14,240 nucleotides of DNA from Marinilabilia sp046483585 (lineage in GTDB: Bacteria > Bacteroidota > Bacteroidia > Bacteroidales > Marinilabiliaceae). Position numbers and translations under genes: made by a program. The notes under the pieces were generated by a model. It had not been told where the DNA came from. It ran no database searches and worked only from the letters and a program-made list of their open reading frames with translations. Location: the NCBI GenBank assembly GCA_046483585.1, contig JAWOCV010000080.1, positions 1 through 14,240 on the forward strand. Reading direction: 5' to 3'. Positions 6,255 through 11,725 of this stretch are shown one piece after another. The first letter of the stretch is position 1. Each line of letters opens with the position of its first letter.

Positions 6255-6347
6255 ATGCCAAGTGGAAAAAAGAGAAAACGGCATAAGATGTCTACGCATA
6301 AGCGGAAAAAGAGACTCCGTAAAAATCGTCACAAGAAGAGAAAATAA
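6255..6347 (+). CDS. Very small basic protein, AURKAIP1/COX24 (mS38/bS22-like) type
   Basis: ATG at 6255 to TAA at 6347 encodes 30 residues, 21 of them Lys, Arg or His, beginning MPSGKKRKRHKMSTHKRKKR and ending NRHKKRK. This matches the short proteins conserved in Bacteroidota between hup and RNase G, named after the C-terminal domain of mitochondrial mS38/AURKAIP1 and yeast COX24, and related in character to actinobacterial ribosomal protein bS22. The likely role is binding rRNA on the ribosome, inferred from family and charge. It is easy to miss by length. It sits 30 nt after hup in the same direction, and a hairpin follows at 6372-6404. Confidence 0.8.
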   Translation: MPSGKKRKRHKMSTHKRKKRLRKNRHKKRK

Positions 6348-6371
6348 TCTTCTGACGCCATAAAATTATTT

Positions 6372-6404
6372 AAGAACAAGCAATCTTACAGGTTGTTTGT
6401 TCTT
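6372..6404 (+). terminator. 12-bp hairpin between the small basic protein gene and rng
   Basis: AAGAACAAGCAA (6372-6383) pairs with TTGTTTGTTCTT (6393-6404) over 12 positions with one G-T wobble, around a 9-base loop, then ATTATATTT. It is AT-rich with an imperfect T-tract, so probably a partial terminator after hup and the small gene. Because it lies 55 nt upstream of the RNase G start, it could instead be an RNase processing or autoregulatory element. Confidence 0.45.
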
Positions 6405-6459
6405 ATTATATTTATAAAATCGCTCTTTGAAATAACATGTATTTAACTTAATTCGTATT

Positions 6460-8010
6460 GTGAGTGCAGAACTATTTGTAGATGTTACTCCCAGCGAACT
6501 TGTCATTGCTTTGATGGAAGACAAACGCCTGGTAGAATTACGGCGTGAACAAAGCAATATCAAATTTGCAGTTGGCGATATATATCTGGGCAAAGTAAAG
6601 AAGATTATGCCCGGGTTAAATGCAGCTTTTGTTGATGTTGGGTATGAAAAGGATGCTTTTCTTCATTACCTGGATCTGGGGCCTCAGTTTCTCAGTCTTA
6701 ACAAATATCTAAAGCTGTGTAAAGCCAAAAAGGGAAGTGTCTCATTGCACAAATTCAAACCGGAAAAAGATATTAATAAAAACGGTACCATTTCAGAAGT
6801 GCTGACTGGAGGACAAGAAGTGCTCGTTCAGGTGGCCAAAGAACCCATCTCTACCAAAGGGCCAAGGCTGACTTCCGAAATTTCCATTGCCGGTCGAAAC
6901 CTCATACTCATTCCTTTCTCAGACCGGGTGTCGGTGAGTCAAAAAATTGATTCACCTGAAGAACGAAGTCGATTAAAACGTTTGCTGCTCAGTATCAAGC
7001 CCAAAAATTACGGTGTCATTGTTCGTACCGTGGCAGAAGGGAAGAGAGTAGCAGAACTGGATAAAGAGCTTCGCACCCTCGTTAAACGCTGGGAAGATTC
7101 GCTTGCCAGAGTGCGTGATGTTAAAACACCCGGACTTGTTCTGGGTGAGGTCGGACGTACCTCAGCTATATTGCGGGACCTTCTCAATCCTTCGTTTCAC
7201 TCGGTTTATATTAATGATAATGAAATCTTCAGGGAAGTAAAAGAATATGTTGAGTTGATAGCTCCCGGGAGAGAAAAAATTGTAAAACTTTATAAGGGGA
7301 ACGCCCCTCTTTTCGACCAGTTTGGAATTGAAAAACAAATAAAAGCCCTGTTTGGCCGTACGGTATCGTTTAAAAGTGGTGCTTATCTGATCATAGAACA
7401 CACCGAAGCTTTACATGTGATTGATGTGAACAGTGGTAACCGGTCTCGATCATCTTCCGACCAGGAAACCAATGCCATAGAGGTCAATCTGGCTGCTGCT
7501 GAAGAAATTGCCCGTCAACTAAGGCTTAGAGATATGGGGGGCATTATTGTGGTCGATTTTATTGACATGCAGACTGCCGAGCACCGGCAACGCGTGTTTG
7601 AAAAGATGAAAGAGGCCATGGATGTCGACAGGACAAAACACAACATTTTGCCCCTGAGTAAGTTCGGACTAATGCAGATCACCCGTCAGCGAGTGCGTCC
7701 TGAAATGCATATCGACACCAGTGAGAAATGTCCTTCGTGTAAAGGTTCGGGTGAAGTTACACCACCAGTTTTATTTGCCGATATACTTGACCATAAGATC
7801 CGGTTTGTTGTGCAAGAGTTAAAAAAGAAGAAACTGACCTTGTGGGTTCATCCTTATATTTTTGCTTACCTTAAGCAAGGCTTCCCCTCAATTGTTTGGA
7901 AGTGGAAGTTCGAACTTGGGTTTGGCATTAAGGTGAAACCTTCCGACTCTCTTGCATTTTTAGAATACAAGATCTTTGATGATAATAATAAAAAGGTCGA
8001 TCTCCGATGA
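6460..8010 (+). CDS. rng: Ribonuclease G (RNase E/G family)
   Basis: A single-strand endoribonuclease that matures rRNA ends and initiates mRNA decay, with a 5'-monophosphate preference. Start is GTG at 6460, which places SAELFVDVTPSE at the family's normal N-terminus. 516 residues, typical for Bacteroidota RNase G. An S1-type RNA-binding domain spans about 37-130 (VGDIYLGKVKKIMPGLNAAFVDVGYEKDAFLH) and carries the lineage's low-complexity insert near 85-110. The 5'-sensor/RNase H-like part follows, then the DNase I-like catalytic core with metal-binding Asp322 (HVIDVNSG) and Asp366 (VVDFIDM). The Zn-link CPSCKG has Cys424 and Cys427. No long disordered degradosome scaffold follows, which separates G from E. 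An intrinsic terminator overlaps the stop codon. Confidence 0.95.
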   Translation: MSAELFVDVTPSELVIALMEDKRLVELRREQSNIKFAVGDIYLGKVKKIMPGLNAAFVDVGYEKDAFLHYLDLGPQFLSLNKYLKLCKAKKGSVSLHKFKPEKDINKNGTISEVLTGGQEVLVQVAKEPISTKGPRLTSEISIAGRNLILIPFSDRVSVSQKIDSPEERSRLKRLLLSIKPKNYGVIVRTVAEGKRVAELDKELRTLVKRWEDSLARVRDVKTPGLVLGEVGRTSAILRDLLNPSFHSVYINDNEIFREVKEYVELIAPGREKIVKLYKGNAPLFDQFGIEKQIKALFGRTVSFKSGAYLIIEHTEALHVIDVNSGNRSRSSSDQETNAIEVNLAAAEEIARQLRLRDMGGIIVVDFIDMQTAEHRQRVFEKMKEAMDVDRTKHNILPLSKFGLMQITRQRVRPEMHIDTSEKCPSCKGSGEVTPPVLFADILDHKIRFVVQELKKKKLTLWVHPYIFAYLKQGFPSIVWKWKFELGFGIKVKPSDSLAFLEYKIFDDNNKKVDLR

Positions 8011-8027
8011 GGTCGGCTTTTTTTTTT
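7996..8027 (+). terminator. rng: Strong Rho-independent terminator overlapping the rng stop
   Basis: A 9-bp stem GTCGATCTC (7996-8004) / GAGGTCGGC (8009-8017), with two G-T wobbles, a CGAT loop and a run of ten T (8018-8027). The rng stop TGA (8008-8010) lies across the loop and right arm, so the last codons (VDLR) form the stem. Clear end of the rng transcript. Confidence 0.88.
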
Positions 8028-8089
8028 GATATTTATTTATTATATTTAAACCTTTGACTCTTACCCGGTAACTCTTAAAAGCAATTGTT

Positions 8090-9265
8090 ATGGAGAGATC
8101 AAGTTTGAACCGAAGAAATTTCTTGCGACTGGGAGCTGCTGCCACAGCTGGATTTGCAACAGGAGGAAACAGAGTGGCATCTGCCGCTAATGTGAGCCCT
8201 GACACTGAAAAGGAAACCATTTTCAGGACCCTTGGAAATACCGGAATTAAAGTTCCCATTGTGAGTATGGGAGTTATGCGAGCAGATAATCCGGATCTTC
8301 TTAAAGGTGCTTACAAAATGGGAATGACCCATTTCGACACAGCCCATGGTTATCAGGACGGACGTAATGAGCAGATGGTAGGCGAATTTTTTAAGGACAA
8401 ACCACGCGATTCTTTTGTCGTTGCCACAAAGATTAATCCTTCCAAAGAGGATTCAACGGAAGATTTCATGGAAATGCTCGACACCAGCCTGGAGCGCTTA
8501 CAGATGGATTATGTCGACATTCTTTATCTTCATGCTGTGGATGATACGGATTACTTGTTTAATGAGAATTTTCTGGAGGCCATGCGAAAAGCTAAGGAAC
8601 AAGGAAAAACTAAACATGTTGGTTTCTCTACACACAAAAACATGGCCAAATTGATCAATGCCGCGGTTGAACGGGAGTTTTATGAAGTCATCCTGACAAC
8701 ATTTAATTTCCGCTATGCCGACGACGAGGAGATGAACAATGCTTTGAAGCGTGCTCATGAGGCAGGTATTGGCCTGGTGGGTATGAAAAATATGGCGGGC
8801 GGTTATCTCGATGAAGAGAAGGAGAAGCCTGTCAACGGTAAGGCTGCCCTCAAATGGGCCCTTTCTCATCCTTACATGCACACCTGTATTCCAGGTATTG
8901 TTTCTTATGAAATGTTAAGGGAAAATTGGTCCGTAGCGAATGATACAGACCTTTCTACCGAAGAAAAGAAGGATCTGGAACTTGCCCTTAACGAACAGGG
9001 ATTATTCTGCAAAGGATGCGACGGTTGTGCCGGTCAGTGTAAATACGACCTGCCGGTGTCTGATCTGATGCGATCGTACATGTACAATTACGGATACGCT
9101 TTCCCTTCTAAAGCACGGGATACTGTTGCTTCCCTTGGTATTTCCGAGAATCCTTGTTCAGACTGCAACGAGTGTACGGTTGCCTGTCGTGAGGGATTTG
9201 ACGTTCGCGGAAGAATTACGAATATAGCCAAAATACAGAATGTCCCACGTGAATTTCTTGTTTAA
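8090..9265 (+). CDS. Tat-exported aldo/keto reductase with two C-terminal 4Fe-4S motifs
   Basis: 391 residues. The N-terminus NRRNFLRLGAAATAGFATGG is a twin-arginine signal (RRNFL core), so the folded, cofactor-loaded protein is probably exported to the periplasm or anchored there. The middle (about 45-300) is an aldo/keto reductase barrel: FRTLGNTGIKVPIVSMGVM (45-63), catalytic-type Asp83 (FDTAHGY), Tyr88, Lys114 (VATKI) and His148 (LYLHAVD). The tail has two clusters of Cys-x2-Cys-x2-Cys-x3-Cys: Cys307/310/313/317 and Cys356/359/362/366, so electrons may pass to or from Fe-S centres in place of, or besides, NADPH. Substrate unknown. Transcribed alone or with the following gene, 10 nt downstream, after the rng terminator. 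Architecture is seen; export and electron flow are inferred. Confidence 0.9.
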   Translation: MERSSLNRRNFLRLGAAATAGFATGGNRVASAANVSPDTEKETIFRTLGNTGIKVPIVSMGVMRADNPDLLKGAYKMGMTHFDTAHGYQDGRNEQMVGEFFKDKPRDSFVVATKINPSKEDSTEDFMEMLDTSLERLQMDYVDILYLHAVDDTDYLFNENFLEAMRKAKEQGKTKHVGFSTHKNMAKLINAAVEREFYEVILTTFNFRYADDEEMNNALKRAHEAGIGLVGMKNMAGGYLDEEKEKPVNGKAALKWALSHPYMHTCIPGIVSYEMLRENWSVANDTDLSTEEKKDLELALNEQGLFCKGCDGCAGQCKYDLPVSDLMRSYMYNYGYAFPSKARDTVASLGISENPCSDCNECTVACREGFDVRGRITNIAKIQNVPREFLV

Positions 9266-9275
9266 TAAAAATTTT

Positions 9276-10121
9276 ATGCAAACGAAGCTTATCATATTTT
9301 TTATGGCACTGGCTCTTTCGGCCGGTGCCGTGCCTTTTGATCCTCCCGAAATTTCCGGATGGGAACAGGAGGGTAGTGTAGAGGTTTTTGATAAAGACAA
9401 CCTGTTTGATCATATCAACGGGGCCTCCGAATTCTATTTTAGTTATAACTTCCAAAAACTTTGGGTGGTCCGCTATACGAAGGATGATGCCGAAATAGCA
9501 GTGGAAGTTTATGACCAGGGTGATCCGGTTCATGCATATGGTATATTTAGCATGGAACGTCCCCCCGAAGCTGAAGTAAAGGAGATTGGAGCTCAGGGGT
9601 ATTACGAAGATAATATTCTCAATTTTGTTGCCGGCCGGTACTATGTAAAAATGAATTCATATCGGGAATCGGACGCAGGATCAGGGGTATTGCTTGAGAC
9701 GGCCGAAAACCTTTCCGGCGAATTAAGTGATGATCCTCAATTGCCGGGTGTTATCAACAGTATGCCTGAAGAAAATCTGGTTCACAACTCAAGGGAATAT
9801 GTTTCAAATACCTTTATGGGACTGGACTTTCTGGGTGGAGCTTATAGGGCCAAATATACTGACGATGAAGAAGAGATGACCCTTTTTGTCCTGGAACGGG
9901 ACTCTGAAGAGGAAATTGAAAATCTTCTTGCCGAATATCATGAGTTTGCCGAGCAGGAATTTGAAGACTCCGGTGATAAGGATTTCGTTATTGAAGATCC
10001 ATTCAACGGAACCATTCATATGCACAGGACGGGGAACTATATTATCGGTTTTTCAGGTGACGATGTCGAACCATTACGGGAAAGACTTCTTGAAAAAATA
10101 AAACAAAACCTTGAAATTTAA
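9276..10121 (+). CDS. Secreted acidic protein resembling DUF6599
   Basis: An upstream ATG at 9240 lies inside the preceding gene; Met at 9276, 10 nt after that gene's stop, begins a proper signal peptide (MQTKLIIFFMALALSAGAVP, cleavage near residue 18), giving 281 residues. The mature protein is strongly acidic. Early it has the motif DNLFDHINGASEFYFSYNF (41-59), then VEVYDQGDPVHAYGIFS (77-92) and GRYYVKMNSY (120-129). The pattern of a DNL-x-x-xINGA-x-x-xY core followed by IxVEVYD and A-x-GIF is what I associate with the uncharacterised DUF6599 family. No catalytic residues can be named. The C-terminal half (about 165-281) looks like a second similar alpha/beta unit. Probably periplasmic or outer-surface, co-transcribed with the Fe-S aldo/keto reductase. 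Function unknown. Confidence 0.75.
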   Translation: MQTKLIIFFMALALSAGAVPFDPPEISGWEQEGSVEVFDKDNLFDHINGASEFYFSYNFQKLWVVRYTKDDAEIAVEVYDQGDPVHAYGIFSMERPPEAEVKEIGAQGYYEDNILNFVAGRYYVKMNSYRESDAGSGVLLETAENLSGELSDDPQLPGVINSMPEENLVHNSREYVSNTFMGLDFLGGAYRAKYTDDEEEMTLFVLERDSEEEIENLLAEYHEFAEQEFEDSGDKDFVIEDPFNGTIHMHRTGNYIIGFSGDDVEPLRERLLEKIKQNLEI

Positions 10122-10134
10122 GGACTAATCTACC

Positions 10135-10217
10135 TTTAACCTACCTTATGCATAAGCTTGAAAAGCAACTATCTGAAAATGAATAAAGTTGATTAGTTAT
10201 GTATAAGGCAGGTTAAA
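10135..10217. terminator. Long near-perfect inverted repeat between convergent genes, likely bidirectional terminator
   Basis: Arms at 10135-10155 and 10197-10217 pair over 21 positions with one mismatch and one G-T wobble. The 41-base loop contains a further pair CAACT (10166-10170) / AGTTG (10187-10191). An alternative pairing ACTAATC (10124-10130) / GATTAGT (10191-10197) also exists. Position between convergent genes suits a bidirectional terminator, but arms this long and symmetrical also resemble a small repeat element. The right arm contains AGGCAGGTT, also found at 4702-4710. Confidence 0.55.
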
Positions 10218-10271
10218 AAGACATTTTCTTTCAACAAAGGGTTTTTCAGGAGAGAAGGCAAGGACACTGTT

Positions 10272-11471
10272 TTACCATTTTACATCAGGATATTGGTGTT
10301 TCAGTATTTTCAGATTCTTGTCTGCCAGCTGTGACCTTTGTCTGGCACATAATTCTGTGCGGCCGGGATCTTCCGGAGTATTCATGGCATAGTCTTTTAA
10401 TTTGTCGATGGTGGTGGTGGCCACGTGCATTCTTGTGTCCGACGAGGCGTAATAGATAAAAACGGTTCCGTCGTCATCGGCAATCCAGCCATTACTGAAA
10501 ACGACATTGGACACATCGCCGGTTCGTTCATCTCCAAGGGGCTCGATGAAGTGCCCTGAGGGACGTCTGGTAACTTTCCAGGGTTCATTCAGATCGGTGA
10601 CCAAAAGATAAAGAGTGTAACGCAAGCCGGCAGCTGTATTTCTAACTCCGTGGGCCAGATGTATCCAGCCTTTGTCGGTTTTGATGGGGGGTGGTCCCTG
10701 GCCATTTTTTACTTCTTTAATGGTGTGATAAGTTCGCGGATCCATCATGATCTCCTGATCGATCTCCGCTTTTTCCATACTGTCTGTAAATCCTGCACAG
10801 ATACCGCTGTCGCCGGTGTCAATAAATCCTGATTGTGGTCTGGTATAGATCATGTATTGTCCGTTGACAAACCCGGGATGCAAAACGCAATTACGTTGTT
10901 GCACGGCATTTGAGATAAGATCGGGCAGGCGCTGCCATTCAACAAGATTCCGGGTGCGGGCTATTCCGCAGGAGGCGATAGCTGCTGACGAATCTTCCGG
11001 TTTGTCGGGATCTTTTCTTTCTGCACAAAACAATCCGTAAATCCATCCGTCGTCATGTTGCGTCAGCCTGATGTCATAAACATTCATTTCAGGATCCTCC
11101 GTGACAGGCATTATAATAGGATGATCATGAAAGCGCCATTGATCAATGCCATTGGGGCTTTCCGCCACTGCCAGGAATGATTTGACATCAAAACCTTCCA
11201 CACGTACCACCTGGTAATATTTGTCACCCAGCTTCAGAGCTCCGGCATTGAAGGTCGTATTGACCCCCAAACGTGTCATAAGGTGGGGGTTTGTCCGGTG
11301 ATCCAGATCATATCTCCAGAACGGCGGTGTGTGATCACGTGTAATGACCGGGTACCGGTATCTGTCATAAATGCCGTTTTCGTTTGTTTCTTTGAAATTG
11401 GGTCGGTTAATCAGGGAATTATAGTTGGTAAAAAGAGCTTTTACCTTTTTGTCAAACTGATTTTTGTCCAT
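10272..11471 (-). CDS. GH130 family glycosidase, 4-O-beta-mannosyl-glucose phosphorylase type
   Basis: Phosphorolyses beta-1,4-mannosyl-glucose to mannose-1-phosphate and glucose, saving one ATP in mannan breakdown. 399 residues from the ATG at 11471; an open frame up to 11621 adds 50 residues unlike the family, so it is rejected. Five-bladed propeller landmarks of GH130 subfamily 1: RYRYPVITRDHTPPFWRYDL (37-56), NATF-type NTTFNAGALK (71-80), VRVEG (89-93), VAESPNGID (102-110), VYDIRLT (131-137, Asp133 aligning with the proposed general acid), FCAERKD (148-154), HLAHGVRNTAAGLRY (271-285), RTGDVSNVVFSNGWIADDDG (316-335) and FIYYASSDTRMHVATTTI (338-355). No signal peptide, so cytoplasmic. The usual partners (cellobiose/mannobiose epimerase, sugar transporter) are not visible beside it. 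Convergent with the DUF6599-like gene, divergent from the receiver/PPDK gene. Confidence 0.92.
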   Translation of the reverse strand: MDKNQFDKKVKALFTNYNSLINRPNFKETNENGIYDRYRYPVITRDHTPPFWRYDLDHRTNPHLMTRLGVNTTFNAGALKLGDKYYQVVRVEGFDVKSFLAVAESPNGIDQWRFHDHPIIMPVTEDPEMNVYDIRLTQHDDGWIYGLFCAERKDPDKPEDSSAAIASCGIARTRNLVEWQRLPDLISNAVQQRNCVLHPGFVNGQYMIYTRPQSGFIDTGDSGICAGFTDSMEKAEIDQEIMMDPRTYHTIKEVKNGQGPPPIKTDKGWIHLAHGVRNTAAGLRYTLYLLVTDLNEPWKVTRRPSGHFIEPLGDERTGDVSNVVFSNGWIADDDGTVFIYYASSDTRMHVATTTIDKLKDYAMNTPEDPGRTELCARQRSQLADKNLKILKHQYPDVKW

Positions 11472-11663
11472 TTTTCCGCATCTGAAAGTTCGAATGCGAA
11501 GGTAAAAGAAAAGAAGCACAGCCTTTCCTTTTTCCGGAAATTTTCTGATCCTGCTGTTAAAAGTCTCTTTGCCGTCCGTTTTGATAAGAAGGAATCTTTT
11601 TGGAAGAACCTCATTCACCAAATTATTGGAACGGCTGTGGCATTAATCAGGTTAAATTGTTTT

Positions 11664-11694
11664 TTTGACGTGTCCACAAATAATATTACCTTGA
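11664..11694 (+). promoter_or_regulatory. Candidate promoter for the receiver/PEP-synthase-like gene
   Basis: TTTG (11664-11667) is followed after exactly 19 bases by TACCTTGA (11687-11694), a partial match to TAnnTTTG (last two positions differ). It would leave a leader of about 25 nt before the ATG at 11726. It lies in the 254-bp divergent region shared with the GH130 gene, which otherwise shows no gene. Confidence 0.35.
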
Positions 11695-11725
11695 AGGGGT
11701 ATTTACATCACATCCCTTTTTTGTT

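Noticed and set aside
9240..9275. Upstream ATG for the DUF6599-like gene
   Set aside because: It lies inside the preceding gene and would put 12 residues before an otherwise normal signal peptide; ATG 9276 sits 10 nt after the upstream stop.
11472..11621. 50-residue N-terminal extension of the GH130 protein
   Set aside because: The family starts near the internal Met at 11471; the extension is unlike GH130 and covers the divergent promoter region.
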